From contig JAFYNM010000029.1 in the NCBI GenBank assembly GCA_017549765.1, positions 308,048 through 372,047 of the forward strand: a DNA stretch of 64,000 bases, read 5' to 3'. Position numbers and translations under genes: made by a program. The notes below the pieces were generated by a model. That model ran no database searches, was not told the DNA's origin, and was given only the letters and a program-made list of their open reading frames with translations. The DNA is from Bacteroidales bacterium. GTDB lineage: Bacteria; Bacteroidota; Bacteroidia; Bacteroidales; WCHB1-69. The number at the start of each line of letters is the position of its first letter. Within the stretch, counting starts at the first letter, position 1. Shown here piece after piece: positions 17,687-26,987 of the stretch.

Positions 17687-19762
17687 TTATTCTGTGGTAT
17701 TAGAGGATGATACGTCGGGTTCTGTGGTCGGGGGTTCTGGCTCAGCCGTTTCCTGTGACTTGAAAGGCTCTGGTTCCTCTTTGGCGAAGGGGCGTTTGCC
17801 TAGTATCTTTTCCACGTCTTCGGCAAAGATGACTTCGCGGTCGAGGAGTTGCTGGGCCAATTCGGACAATTGGTCTTTATGCTCGGAGAGGATCTCCTTG
17901 GCGCGGGCATAGCAGGACTCCACCAGGTCATGGACCTGTTGGTCGATATCCTGGGCAGTCTTTTCGCTATAGGGTTTTCCAAAGGCGAACTCTTGTTGGC
18001 CCGTGGAGTCGTAATAGCTCACATTGCCGATCTTCTTGTCGAGACCGTAATAAACGACCATGGCATAAGCCATCTTGGAAGTTCTTTCCAAGTCGTTGAG
18101 GGCGCCGGTGGACACTTGGCCGAAGATGACCTCCTCGGCAGCGCGGCCGCCCAGCAGGGCCGTCATCTCATCCACCATCTGGTCATAGTTGGTCAGCTGT
18201 CGTTCTTCGGGCAGGTACCAGGCCGCGCCAAGGGCCTTGCCTCGGGGCACGATGGTGACCTTGACAAGCGGAGAGGCATAGCGCAACAGCCAGCTGACGG
18301 TGGCGTGTCCTGCTTCGTGGTATGCCACGGCACGTTTCTCCTCCGGAGTGAAGACACTGCTGCGACGCTCCAGTCCACCGATGATACGGTCAACGGCAGC
18401 CAGGAAGTCTTCCTTCTCTACATATTCCTTATTGTTACGGGCCGCAATCAGGGCAGCCTCATTGCATACGTTGGCGATGTCGGCACCGGAGAAACCGGGG
18501 GTCTGCTTCGCGAAGAAGTCGAGATCCACATCGGGGCCGATCTTGATATTGCGCACATGGACGCCGAAGATGCCACGGCGTTCACTGAGGTTGGGCAGCT
18601 CCACCTGAATCTGGCGGTCGAAGCGTCCGGCACGGAGCAGGGCGCGGTCGAGGATGTCAGCACGGTTGGTGGCAGCCATGATGATGACACCGGCATTGGT
18701 AGAGAAGCCGTCCATCTCCGTCAACAACTGGTTGAGAGTGCTCTCGCGTTCGTCGTTGACATTGCTCATGGCGTTCTTGCCACGCGCACGGCCGATAGCA
18801 TCGATCTCATCGATAAAGATGATACAGGGGGCCTTTTCCTTGGCGGTCTTGAAAAGGTCGCGCACCCGGGAGGCACCCACACCGACAAACATCTCCACGA
18901 AGTCGGAGCCCGACAGAGAGAAGAAGGGCACCTTGGCCTCTCCCGCCACTGCCTTAGCCAGCAAAGTCTTGCCGGTACCCGGAGGGCCGACCAGAAGCAC
19001 GCCTTTCGGGATCTTGCCACCCAGCACCGTATATTTCTTGGGATTCTTCAGGAAGTCCACCACCTCTTCGATTTCGAACTTAGCACCTTCCAGACCGGCC
19101 ACATCCTTGAAGGTGACCAGCTGACCGGATTTCTCGTCGAACTCTTGGGCACGGGACTTGCCGATGCTGAAGATATTGCCGCCACCGCCGGGTCCGGAGC
19201 CGCCCCGCATGGAGCGCATCCACATCACCATCAAGGCAATCAGGAACAAGGTCGGCAGGAACCAGATCATCAGCTCCCAACCCCAGTTGCGGGAATTGTC
19301 TTGCTTGACAGGAAAATCATAGCTATCTATCAAATCCGTCTCTTTCAAGGTGCTATCGGTTGCCATCGCCTTCTTGATGGCCGTCGCTTTGATATCTTTC
19401 AACTCATCCTGGAAAGAGGAATAGTCTCCGACAGAGAGATAATATTGGGGACCTTCGACATTCTTCTGGACACTCTCATAGCGAGACTGTTTCAAGGCCT
19501 CCTTGGTCAGAAACACATTCGCCCGATGATTCTTGTTGACATACTCCACATGTTCCACATCGCGGTTCTCCACCATCTGTTTAAACTGGGTGTTGTCGAT
19601 TTCCTGCATGGTGGTATTAGTGGACATCAGGAAATAGAGGCCGATGGCCACGGCTATAATAATATATACGTATGACAACGCTGCCGATGTCTTGTCTTTG
19701 GAATTGCGCGGATTACCCTTGTTGTTCGACTTGTTAAAAGGGTTCACATTTTTCTGCGGCAT
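17687..19762 (-). CDS. ftsH: ATP-dependent zinc metalloprotease FtsH
   Basis: 691 residues. Membrane-bound AAA+ protease for quality control of membrane proteins and regulators. Order: TM1 about residues 30-47, a periplasmic domain, TM2 about 165-183 ([19 protein letters not shown]), AAA module with Walker A GPPGTGKT (~257) and Walker [13 protein letters not shown], second region of homology around [20 protein letters not shown], then the zinc site HEAGH (~479). The C-terminal tail is acidic and proline-rich. Linked to rsfS upstream (20 bp) and the LUD gene downstream (2 bp). Confidence 0.98.
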   Translation of the reverse strand: MPQKNVNPFNKSNNKGNPRNSKDKTSAALSYVYIIIAVAIGLYFLMSTNTTMQEIDNTQFKQMVENRDVEHVEYVNKNHRANVFLTKEALKQSRYESVQKNVEGPQYYLSVGDYSSFQDELKDIKATAIKKAMATDSTLKETDLIDSYDFPVKQDNSRNWGWELMIWFLPTLFLIALMVMWMRSMRGGSGPGGGGNIFSIGKSRAQEFDEKSGQLVTFKDVAGLEGAKFEIEEVVDFLKNPKKYTVLGGKIPKGVLLVGPPGTGKTLLAKAVAGEAKVPFFSLSGSDFVEMFVGVGASRVRDLFKTAKEKAPCIIFIDEIDAIGRARGKNAMSNVNDERESTLNQLLTEMDGFSTNAGVIIMAATNRADILDRALLRAGRFDRQIQVELPNLSERRGIFGVHVRNIKIGPDVDLDFFAKQTPGFSGADIANVCNEAALIAARNNKEYVEKEDFLAAVDRIIGGLERRSSVFTPEEKRAVAYHEAGHATVSWLLRYASPLVKVTIVPRGKALGAAWYLPEERQLTNYDQMVDEMTALLGGRAAEEVIFGQVSTGALNDLERTSKMAYAMVVYYGLDKKIGNVSYYDSTGQQEFAFGKPYSEKTAQDIDQQVHDLVESCYARAKEILSEHKDQLSELAQQLLDREVIFAEDVEKILGKRPFAKEEPEPFKSQETAEPEPPTTEPDVSSSNTTE

Positions 19763-19782
19763 ATCTGCAATGTTTTAATCTG

Positions 19783-20163
19783 TTAAAATGACTGTACTTC
19801 AGCATCGCTCCAGAGCGCCTCGATCTTGTAATAGTCGCGGGCCTCAGGTTGGAATATGTGAACCAGAATATTGAAATAGTCGAGCAAGACCCACTCACAA
19901 TTCTCCAGGCCTTCCAGATGGACGGGCTTGACGCCGGCGACCCGCTGGGTGGTCTCCTGCACAAAGTCGCACAGTGTTTCCACATGAGGCTTTGAATTGC
20001 CGGTGCAGACAATAAAATAATCAAAATAGGCGTGATTGACCTTTTTCAGGTTCATACATCGGATGTCAACGCCCTGTTTCTCAATAAGAGCCTGTATAAT
20101 GAGTTCTTCTAGATTTCCTTCGTAAGGTGTTCCTTCAAATTTTACTTTTTTTCTCGTTGCCAT
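19783..20163 (-). CDS. rsfS: Ribosome silencing factor RsfS
   Basis: 126 residues. Binds uL14 and blocks subunit joining when nutrients are low. Family features: IQALIEKQGVDIRCMNL, YFDYFIVCTGNSKPHVET and the C-terminal WVLLDYFNILVHIFQPEARDYY. First gene of the operon; its promoter diverges from that of the protease gene at 20237. Confidence 0.95.
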   Translation of the reverse strand: MATRKKVKFEGTPYEGNLEELIIQALIEKQGVDIRCMNLKKVNHAYFDYFIVCTGNSKPHVETLCDFVQETTQRVAGVKPVHLEGLENCEWVLLDYFNILVHIFQPEARDYYKIEALWSDAEVQSF

Positions 20164-20183
20164 ATCTTCTCAAAAAAACGGTG

Positions 20184-20191
20184 CAAATGTA
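20184..20191 (-). promoter_or_regulatory. -7 promoter box for rsfS operon
   Basis: CAAATGTA reads TACATTTG on the minus strand, 20 bp upstream of the rsfS ATG. Confidence 0.55.
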
Positions 20192-20202
20192 CATTTTTTT
20201 TT

Positions 20203-20210
20203 TATTTTTG
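20203..20210 (+). promoter_or_regulatory. -7 promoter box for protease gene 20237
   Basis: TATTTTTG, 26 bp before the ATG; back to back with the rsfS box. Confidence 0.65.
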
Positions 20211-20236
20211 CGGCTTAATTTTTAAAACCCATTTGT

Positions 20237-21877
20237 ATGAAAAATACTCTATTCTCTCTTCTTGTGATGGCAGCTTGTCTTTTCTGCTTCACAACCATTC
20301 AGGCACAGAAAGATCTCAAGCCGTACACTTTCACACACCAGAACATTTCGTATGATGTGGACAAGCATGTCTTGCCAGCACTTGACGTAGAAGAATTATA
20401 CAAAGAAGACGCCATAAATTCCGAGAAGGGCACGCCTCTCCGTATTGGCCTTGTCCGCCATGTCAGCTACACCTTCGAGAACAGCGGTCGTACGGACATT
20501 CTGCCCGACGGCTCCAAGCTGTGGCGAATGACCATCCAGTCCGAGGGCGCTCACATGCTCTGCATCTTCTTCTCCACCTTCAACATTCCGGAAGGAGCCA
20601 CCTTCCATATCTACAGTGGGGACCGTTCCCAGCTGACGGGCAGCTACACCAATGAAGATGTGCAGGCCAACGGCGTGTTAGCCGCTGACGACATCATCGG
20701 CGACGAGGCCACGTTGGAGTACTACGAGCCTGCCGACGTTCCTTTCCACGGCATTATTGAAGTGGACCGTGTCAGCCACATCTACCGTGACGTGTTCCAC
20801 CTCAGCACGGATGACGAGAAAGGCCACTGGGGCAATGCGGAAGGAGACTGCCATATCAACGTGGTATGTCCCGAAGCCAAGCCGTGGCACGACCAGGCCA
20901 GCTCTGTGGTCTGCATCTCCATCACTGGCAGCACGGGAAGCTACATGTGTTCCGGCGCCATGATCAACAATGTGAGACAAGACCGCACGCCTTACTGTCT
21001 GACCGCCAACCACTGTCTGGACGGCACCTCCTCCACCTTCAAGTTCTACTTCTTCTACCAGACCAACACCTGTACTGGAACTGGCGGTTACTTCAACAGA
21101 GTATGCAACGGTGGCGAGATCAAGGCTCGTGCCAGTTTGAACACCAGCTCCGACTTCATGTTGCTGTTGCTCACCGGCACATTGGGACAAGTCTATCGCG
21201 ACAGTATCGTCTTTGCCGGCTGGGATGCTTCCGGAGCAGCCTCTGCTGGTGTGGGCATTCACCATCCTGGTGGCGACAACAAGAAGATCAGCTGGGTGAA
21301 AACTGTCACCGGCAGTTCCACAGCCAAATACTGGACAGCCCATTGGTACACCAACCCCAACAGGGGTGTCACCGAGCAAGGTTCGTCCGGCTCTCCCCTC
21401 TTTAATGCCGCCGGCTTGATTATCGGCGACCTCAGCAACGGAAGCAGTGCTTGCGACTATCCGCAAGGCACCGACAACTACGGCAAGATCTCCTACTCTT
21501 GGCAGAACGGAGGGACGCTCTCCAACGCCGCCAAGCTAAAACCGTGGCTCGACCCCGACGGCACGGGCATCCTCCAATTACGTGGCATGAACTATGACGG
21601 CACTCCTGCCGGCATTGAGACCTACCAACCCGATTTCAAGACCTTCGGTATCCAACCCAACCCCAGCAATGGCCAAGTCACCATCTTGGGTACTTTTGCC
21701 AGCGACAACGGAACCTGCATGATCTACAATGCCATGGGTATGCTCGTGGGCACGTACGACCTGCAGCTGGACGCTCCTTGCCAGCTCAACCTCAGCCACC
21801 TGCCCAACGGTGTCTATATGATGCACATCAACAGCGACGGTCAGAACTACCGATCCAAATTAGTGATTGCCCAGTAG
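20237..21877 (+). CDS. Secreted trypsin-fold protease (lysyl endopeptidase-like) with T9SS sorting tail
   Basis: 546 residues. Signal peptide (residues 1-23, ending IQAQ), an N-terminal prodomain to about residue 210, then an S1-type catalytic domain. The triad is visible as CLTANHC (His), SSDFMLLLL (Asp) and EQGSSGSPLF (Ser), in the arrangement of lysyl endopeptidases; several cysteine pairs are present. The last ~80 residues form a T9SS sorting domain (IQPNPSNGQVTILG, LPNGVYMMHI, KLVIAQ). Expected on the cell surface or outside the cell. Followed 2 bp later by the WbqC gene. Confidence 0.92.
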   Translation: MKNTLFSLLVMAACLFCFTTIQAQKDLKPYTFTHQNISYDVDKHVLPALDVEELYKEDAINSEKGTPLRIGLVRHVSYTFENSGRTDILPDGSKLWRMTIQSEGAHMLCIFFSTFNIPEGATFHIYSGDRSQLTGSYTNEDVQANGVLAADDIIGDEATLEYYEPADVPFHGIIEVDRVSHIYRDVFHLSTDDEKGHWGNAEGDCHINVVCPEAKPWHDQASSVVCISITGSTGSYMCSGAMINNVRQDRTPYCLTANHCLDGTSSTFKFYFFYQTNTCTGTGGYFNRVCNGGEIKARASLNTSSDFMLLLLTGTLGQVYRDSIVFAGWDASGAASAGVGIHHPGGDNKKISWVKTVTGSSTAKYWTAHWYTNPNRGVTEQGSSGSPLFNAAGLIIGDLSNGSSACDYPQGTDNYGKISYSWQNGGTLSNAAKLKPWLDPDGTGILQLRGMNYDGTPAGIETYQPDFKTFGIQPNPSNGQVTILGTFASDNGTCMIYNAMGMLVGTYDLQLDAPCQLNLSHLPNGVYMMHINSDGQNYRSKLVIAQ

Positions 21878-21879
21878 CC

Positions 21880-22503
21880 GTGTCTGTCATCACCCTGTCA
21901 ACGGCCTATCTTCCCCCTGTTGAATATGTCTCATTTCTGCTAAAAGAGAACATTCAATTGGAATATTGCGAACATTTCCAGAAACAGAGTTTCCGAAATC
22001 GCACCCACATCCTGACCGGCAACGGGGTACAATCCTTATCCATACCCGTCATCAACGGGAACAAAGAATTTCCGATAGTCGATGCCCGCATCGACTATCG
22101 GACTTTTTGGCAACGGGACCACTGGCGCACCATCGTGTCAGCCTACAACAACAGTCCCTACTTCCTCTATTACCAAGATGCCTTCAAGCCCTTCTACGAG
22201 CAGCACTACACCTATCTTATGGAGTATAACGAGTCGTTGCTCAAGGTCGTCTGCCAGTTGTTGCAGGCTCCTTGCTCATGGACCCGGACAAGCGACTACG
22301 AAAGGTATCTTCAACCCGACCTGCGACAGCTCATACATCCCAAGAGACAAAGCCGCGACGACTATCCCTACCGGCTGACAGAGCCCTATGCACAGGTCTT
22401 CAGCGACCGTTTCGGCTTCACCCCCAACCTGTCCATCCTGGACCTGCTCTTCAACGAAGGTCCGCAAGCAGCCACCTATCTGAAAAACCATTGCCGTTTC
22501 TAA
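21880..22503 (+). CDS. WbqC-family protein
   Basis: 207 residues if translation starts at GTG 21880, two bases after the protease stop; this gives (V/M)SVITLSTAYLPPVEYVSFLL, the usual WbqC N terminus. No ATG is available without running into the protease gene. Family features: LEYCEHFQKQSFRNRTHILT, the DYRTFWQRDHWRTIVSAYNNSPYF region and the C-terminal FTPNLSILDLLFNEGP. WbqC proteins are linked to polysaccharide or glycan modification; in Bacteroidota they usually sit near signal peptidase genes. Biochemical function unknown. Confidence 0.85.
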   Translation: MSVITLSTAYLPPVEYVSFLLKENIQLEYCEHFQKQSFRNRTHILTGNGVQSLSIPVINGNKEFPIVDARIDYRTFWQRDHWRTIVSAYNNSPYFLYYQDAFKPFYEQHYTYLMEYNESLLKVVCQLLQAPCSWTRTSDYERYLQPDLRQLIHPKRQSRDDYPYRLTEPYAQVFSDRFGFTPNLSILDLLFNEGPQAATYLKNHCRF

Positions 22504-22506
22504 GCC

Positions 22507-24375
22507 ATGTCATCTAAATTCAACATATCAAGTCTCCTCAACCGATTGTTCCAGAGAATCAGCAACTGGTTCTCCTACTCTCACGAGATGTTCGATGACG
22601 AGGTCTGGCAGTTTCGTCTCTCCAAAAAGCGGAATAGCGCTCTGAAATACAAGGCTTCCAGAAGCTTGTTCAGCTTGAGCATCAAGGATTCCGACGATGT
22701 CTTCAAATACCTGCTGATGGCGATGATGGCCGTCATGTTGGTCGTCATGTGCCTGATGAGCCGCCATGTGGGCATCTCCGACCGCGAGATGGAGCAGAAC
22801 AACTACACCGAACTGATATACAACCACTTCCATCATATTGGAGACCGCGATGCCTACAAAGAGCATCCCTATGCATCCACGCAGGCACAATATATCGACC
22901 TCATCATCTTCTCTGTTGGGAAGCTCATCCATGCCAAGGACATCTTCATTGCCAAGCATCTGATCAGCGCCATCTTCGGATGGTTGCTCATCCTGTATCT
23001 CTCCATCTTGATGCGGAGAGCCTATAACTGGCGAGCGGCTTTCTTCACGGCCTTCTTCCTCCTCATCTCCCCACGATTCCTGGGGTATGCCGTCAGCAAT
23101 GTGACGGATGTCACCTTCGCCTTTGGCTTCGTCTTCACCATCACCCAGCTATACTATTTCTGCCGGGAGATACCGGTGATTCGCATTTACCGGGTCATCA
23201 AGATCATCCTGGGCATGTTGCTTGCACTCTCGACCTTCAATGCCGGATTTGTGCTCATTCATTTCCTCTTCATCTTCTCCATCCTCAACTTCCTCATCTA
23301 CAACCCCATCCGAAAGTTCTTCACACTGCCTTATCTGAAATCTTTGGGCACCTTGCTGCTGTTGCTCTTCGGCATCACGGGAATCGTGTACCTGACCCAT
23401 GCCATCGGCACGCACTTCTTAGTCAAGTCGTTAGTATCCCCTCGAGACGCCTTCTCGCTGCTCACCTTGAACTATCCTGTGGCGGAGAACCAGCTGTTTG
23501 CCGGCAAGATCATAGGGCCCGACAACTTCCCTAACCGCTACTTCTTGCAGTTCCTCTTCATCACCATCCCCATGGTGGTGCTGACAGGGTTCATCCTTTT
23601 CTTTGTCTTCATCCGCAGTGCCATCCGCACCTTGAAGCCCTACTCCATCTTCATCTTCCTCTACACCTTCTTCTTCTGCATCCATCGGGTACACAACAAC
23701 TACATGAATCCCGACACCATGTGGGCCATCTACTTCGCCATCTATCCATTATTCATGCTCATTGCGGCCGGTGGCGTGGAAAATGCCATGCGCAGCATCC
23801 ATGACATCTACACCAACACGGTTGTTGTCGGCCTCATCGCACTTTTCTCCATTCTGCCCATCCGCCATATCGCCCTCAACCAGCCATTGTCTTTCATCTA
23901 TTTCAACGAGTTGTCGGGCGGCATCCACAACGCCTATGCCAAATACACCATCTTATATGACAACGAGGCTAACAAATTCGCTGCCCATTGGCTGAAGGAC
24001 TATATTTCCCATAATGGCTGGGAGGGGAATCCCGACTATGTATGGCAGGTGGCGACCAACGGCAACCAAGCCTGTGATCTCTTCTTCCAGAACGACACCC
24101 ATATCGACCTCACGCACAAGGCGTACAACAAGGCCGACACCACCTGGGACTATTACATATCCTTCTGTAACGATGTGCCGGCCACGCTGCTGCGCAATGG
24201 TCTCTGGCCCACCGACAGCACCATCAAGGTGTTCCGGATAGAGAGCATGCCCGTTGCCGCCATCTATCAGAACGAATACCGGGAGCGGCAACGTTTCCTG
24301 AGCGACAGCATTGCACAAGCCTTGAACGACAGTCTATTAGAGGCCAATATCATAGAATCGGAAAGCGCACAATAA
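22507..24375 (+). CDS. Polytopic membrane protein, glycosyltransferase-39/PMT-like
   Basis: 622 residues. A cytoplasmic N-terminal ~70 residues, about ten membrane segments to ~residue 450, then a soluble domain of ~170 residues. The topology resembles GT-C fold glycosyltransferases, with an acidic motif after the first membrane segment (SDREMEQNNYTEL) where those enzymes keep catalytic acids; HNNYMNPDTMW later also fits. Starts 3 bp after the WbqC stop. Assignment to a transferase is inference from topology only. Confidence 0.6.
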   Translation: MSSKFNISSLLNRLFQRISNWFSYSHEMFDDEVWQFRLSKKRNSALKYKASRSLFSLSIKDSDDVFKYLLMAMMAVMLVVMCLMSRHVGISDREMEQNNYTELIYNHFHHIGDRDAYKEHPYASTQAQYIDLIIFSVGKLIHAKDIFIAKHLISAIFGWLLILYLSILMRRAYNWRAAFFTAFFLLISPRFLGYAVSNVTDVTFAFGFVFTITQLYYFCREIPVIRIYRVIKIILGMLLALSTFNAGFVLIHFLFIFSILNFLIYNPIRKFFTLPYLKSLGTLLLLLFGITGIVYLTHAIGTHFLVKSLVSPRDAFSLLTLNYPVAENQLFAGKIIGPDNFPNRYFLQFLFITIPMVVLTGFILFFVFIRSAIRTLKPYSIFIFLYTFFFCIHRVHNNYMNPDTMWAIYFAIYPLFMLIAAGGVENAMRSIHDIYTNTVVVGLIALFSILPIRHIALNQPLSFIYFNELSGGIHNAYAKYTILYDNEANKFAAHWLKDYISHNGWEGNPDYVWQVATNGNQACDLFFQNDTHIDLTHKAYNKADTTWDYYISFCNDVPATLLRNGLWPTDSTIKVFRIESMPVAAIYQNEYRERQRFLSDSIAQALNDSLLEANIIESESAQ

Positions 24376-24417
24376 AACCAACGAGTTTCAGTTTATACAT
24401 TATTCAAATCTTTTTAC

Positions 24418-24425
24418 TACTTTTG
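24418..24425 (+). promoter_or_regulatory. -7 promoter box for FKBP gene
   Basis: TACTTTTG, 21 bp upstream of the ATG at 24447. Confidence 0.6.
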
Positions 24426-24446
24426 CGGCCTTAAAAAATCATCAAA

Positions 24447-25118
24447 ATGAAGAAAATAACTATTGTATGTTTGTGCCTTTTACTTACAGGCATCACCACA
24501 ACCCTTAAATCACAGACAGAAATGACAAAAGAGCAAAAAAGCAGTTATGCCATTGGTGTCAACATGGGCACTAATTTGAAAAACGATGGTGTCAACATTG
24601 ATGCAGCATCCTTCCTTCAGGGTCTGCAGGATGGCTTGGCCGGCAAGAACCTTTTTACCGAGCAAGAAATGCAAGACATCTTCACGCAGTTGCAGCAAGA
24701 CATCATGGACAACCGCAACAACATGGCCAATGCAGAAAAGGTTATGGGCAAGAAGTTCTTAGAGGACAACAAATCCAAAGAGGGCGTGCACGTTACCGCC
24801 TCCGGTCTGCAATATAAGATCCTCAACGAAGGCAATGGTCCCAAACCGACTGCCACGAGCGAAGTGACCGTCAACTATAAAGGCATGCTGTTGGATGGAA
24901 CCGTTTTCGACTCCACAGAGAAGACCGGCCAGCCGATCTCCTTCCCACTTAACCGGGTGATTCCCGGATGGACAGAAGGTCTGCAGCTGATGAGTCCCGG
25001 AGCCAAATACATCTTCTACATCCCCTCCGAGTTGGCATACGGCGACCAGGGAGCTCCTGGAGCTATCCCAGGTGGTGCAACCCTGATATTCGAAGTTGAG
25101 TTGATATCATTTAAATAA
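24447..25118 (+). CDS. Exported FKBP-type peptidyl-prolyl isomerase
   Basis: 223 residues. Signal peptide (MKKITIVCLCLLLTGITTTL) then the MIP-type dimerisation domain (SYAIGVNMGTNLKNDGVNID, FTEQEMQDIFTQLQQD) and the FKBP catalytic domain (VTVNYKGMLLDGTVFDST, VIPGWTEGLQLMSPGAKY, IPSELAYGDQGAPGAIPG). Assists folding of exported proteins. Resembles FkpA/FklB in layout. Monocistronic with its own promoter and a strong terminator. Confidence 0.94.
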   Translation: MKKITIVCLCLLLTGITTTLKSQTEMTKEQKSSYAIGVNMGTNLKNDGVNIDAASFLQGLQDGLAGKNLFTEQEMQDIFTQLQQDIMDNRNNMANAEKVMGKKFLEDNKSKEGVHVTASGLQYKILNEGNGPKPTATSEVTVNYKGMLLDGTVFDSTEKTGQPISFPLNRVIPGWTEGLQLMSPGAKYIFYIPSELAYGDQGAPGAIPGGATLIFEVELISFK

Positions 25119-25127
25119 AGCTATCCA

Positions 25128-25160
25128 AGAGCAGGGCCATGGTCCTGCTCTTTTTTTTTG
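25128..25160 (+). terminator. Rho-independent terminator after FKBP gene
   Basis: AGAGCAGG (25128-25135) pairs with CCTGCTCT (25144-25151) around a GCCATGGT centre, followed by nine T. Confidence 0.9.
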
Positions 25161-25168
25161 TATTTTCG
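25161..25168 (+). promoter_or_regulatory. -7 promoter box for argS
   Basis: TATTTTCG, one mismatch from the consensus, 23 bp before the argS ATG. Confidence 0.5.
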
Positions 25169-25191
25169 CAGCCTCAAAAACAACCTTATCC

Positions 25192-26982
25192 ATGACACTA
25201 GAACGCACCCTGGCTTCAGCCCTGAAAGATGCTCTGCAAGCACTCTACCAGATAACCATAGAGCCCGACGAGAAGCTCATCCAGCCCACCCGCAAGGAGT
25301 TCGAGGGCGACCGCACCATCGTGGTCTTCCCTTACGTCAAACTTGCCCGCAAGGCCCCCGACATGGTTGGAAAGGAGATCGGCGAGCACATCCATCAACA
25401 GTTGGACTTCATCACTGGTTTCAACGTGGTGAAGGGCTATCTTAACATCTCCATAGACGATGCCTTTTGGTGCGATCATCTGGCTGCCCATCATGACGAC
25501 TCCCGCTATGGCATCACTGAAGAACGCCAGGAGGCCCCTGTCCTGATCGAGTACTCGTCCCCTAACACCAACAAGCCCCTGCACCTGGGGCACGTCCGCA
25601 ACAACCTCTTGGGACTGGCTGTCTCCCGCATCGTTAGCGCCTGCGGCCACAAGGTCGTGCAGGTCAACCTCGTCAACGACCGCGGCATCCACATCTGCAA
25701 GTCGATGGTAGCCTGGCTGCGCTACGGCAATGGCGAGACCCCCGAGAACAGCGGCATCAAAGGCGACCATCTGGTGGGCAACTACTATGTGGCCTTCGAC
25801 AAGCACTACAAAGAGGAGCAGCAACAGCTCATCGCCCAAGGGCTCACCCCTGAGGAGGCCGAGCAGCAAGCTCCCATCATGCTGGAGGCCCGCGAGATGC
25901 TGCGCCAGTGGGAAGCCGAAGACCCGACCGTCCGGGCTCTGTGGCAACAGATGAACGGATGGGTCTATGAAGGCTTCGACCAGACCTACAACCGCCTCGG
26001 AATCCACTTCGACAAGGTATATCACGAGTCGGAAACCTATCTGCTGGGCAAGTCATTAGTGGAAGAAGGACTCCAAAAAGGTGTCTTCTACAAACACGAG
26101 GACGGCTCCGTGCGCGTCAACCTGGAGGCAGAGGGACTAGACGAGAAGGTCCTCCTCCGCAAGGACGGCACCTCGGTCTATATCACCCAGGACATCGGCA
26201 CCGCACAACTGCGCTACGAGGAGTTCCATCCTCAGAAGATGATCTACGTGGTGGGCAACGAGCAGAACTACCACTTCGACGTGCTGAAGCTGGTCTTGGG
26301 CAAGAAGTTGGGGCTGCCTTTTGGCGACAGCATCTACCATCTCTCCTACGGTATGGTGGAACTGCCCAACGGCAAGATGAAGTCCCGCGAGGGCACCGTG
26401 GTCGATGCCGACGACCTCATGGACGCCATGTACGAGGAGGCAAAACGGAGCACCGAGGAGCTGGGCAAGTTCCAGTTCTCGCCCGAGGAGGCCGACAAGC
26501 TCTATGAGATGGTCGGACTGGGCGCGCTCAAGTACTTCATCCTCAAGGTGGATCCCGCCAAGAACATGCTCTTCAACCCAGAGGAGTCCATCGACTTCAA
26601 CGGCAACACAGGACCTTTCATCCAATACACGCACGCCCGTATCCGCTCGCTGCTGCGCAAGGCCGACGAGCAACAACTAGGCTGGCGCGAGGCACTGCCC
26701 GCCGGCATGAAACTGAATGATGAGGAACGCATTCTGATCAAGATGCTGTACCAATACCCCGACACCGTCTTGGCCGCCGGCGAGAACCTCAGTCCCGCCC
26801 TCATTGCCAACTATATTTACGATCTGGCCAAACAGTTCAACCACTTCTATCAGGAGACACCTGTCATGAAGGAGACCGACGAGGCGAAGCGTCATCTGCG
26901 ACTGCAGATCGCCAACATGACGGCCCTCGCCATCCGCAACGGCATGCAGCTGTTGGGCATCGACGTGCCAGAGCGGATGTAA
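25192..26982 (+). CDS. argS: Arginyl-tRNA synthetase
   Basis: 596 residues. Charges tRNA-Arg. The N-terminal Add-1 domain precedes the class I site SSPNTNKPLHLGHVRNNLLG (HIGH variant). The KMSKS-equivalent loop is LPNGKMKSREGT near residue 400. The C-terminal anticodon-binding DALR domain ends AIRNGMQLLGIDVPERM, the usual ArgRS C terminus. Length is normal. Ends 5 bp from the convergent alpha-2-macroglobulin gene. Confidence 0.97.
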   Translation: MTLERTLASALKDALQALYQITIEPDEKLIQPTRKEFEGDRTIVVFPYVKLARKAPDMVGKEIGEHIHQQLDFITGFNVVKGYLNISIDDAFWCDHLAAHHDDSRYGITEERQEAPVLIEYSSPNTNKPLHLGHVRNNLLGLAVSRIVSACGHKVVQVNLVNDRGIHICKSMVAWLRYGNGETPENSGIKGDHLVGNYYVAFDKHYKEEQQQLIAQGLTPEEAEQQAPIMLEAREMLRQWEAEDPTVRALWQQMNGWVYEGFDQTYNRLGIHFDKVYHESETYLLGKSLVEEGLQKGVFYKHEDGSVRVNLEAEGLDEKVLLRKDGTSVYITQDIGTAQLRYEEFHPQKMIYVVGNEQNYHFDVLKLVLGKKLGLPFGDSIYHLSYGMVELPNGKMKSREGTVVDADDLMDAMYEEAKRSTEELGKFQFSPEEADKLYEMVGLGALKYFILKVDPAKNMLFNPEESIDFNGNTGPFIQYTHARIRSLLRKADEQQLGWREALPAGMKLNDEERILIKMLYQYPDTVLAAGENLSPALIANYIYDLAKQFNHFYQETPVMKETDEAKRHLRLQIANMTALAIRNGMQLLGIDVPERM

Positions 26983-26987
26983 CCATC

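Noticed and set aside
17849-19675. 608-codon plus-strand ORF opposite ftsH
   Set aside because: Antisense shadow caused by codon bias; ftsH has all AAA+ and zinc motifs on the other strand.
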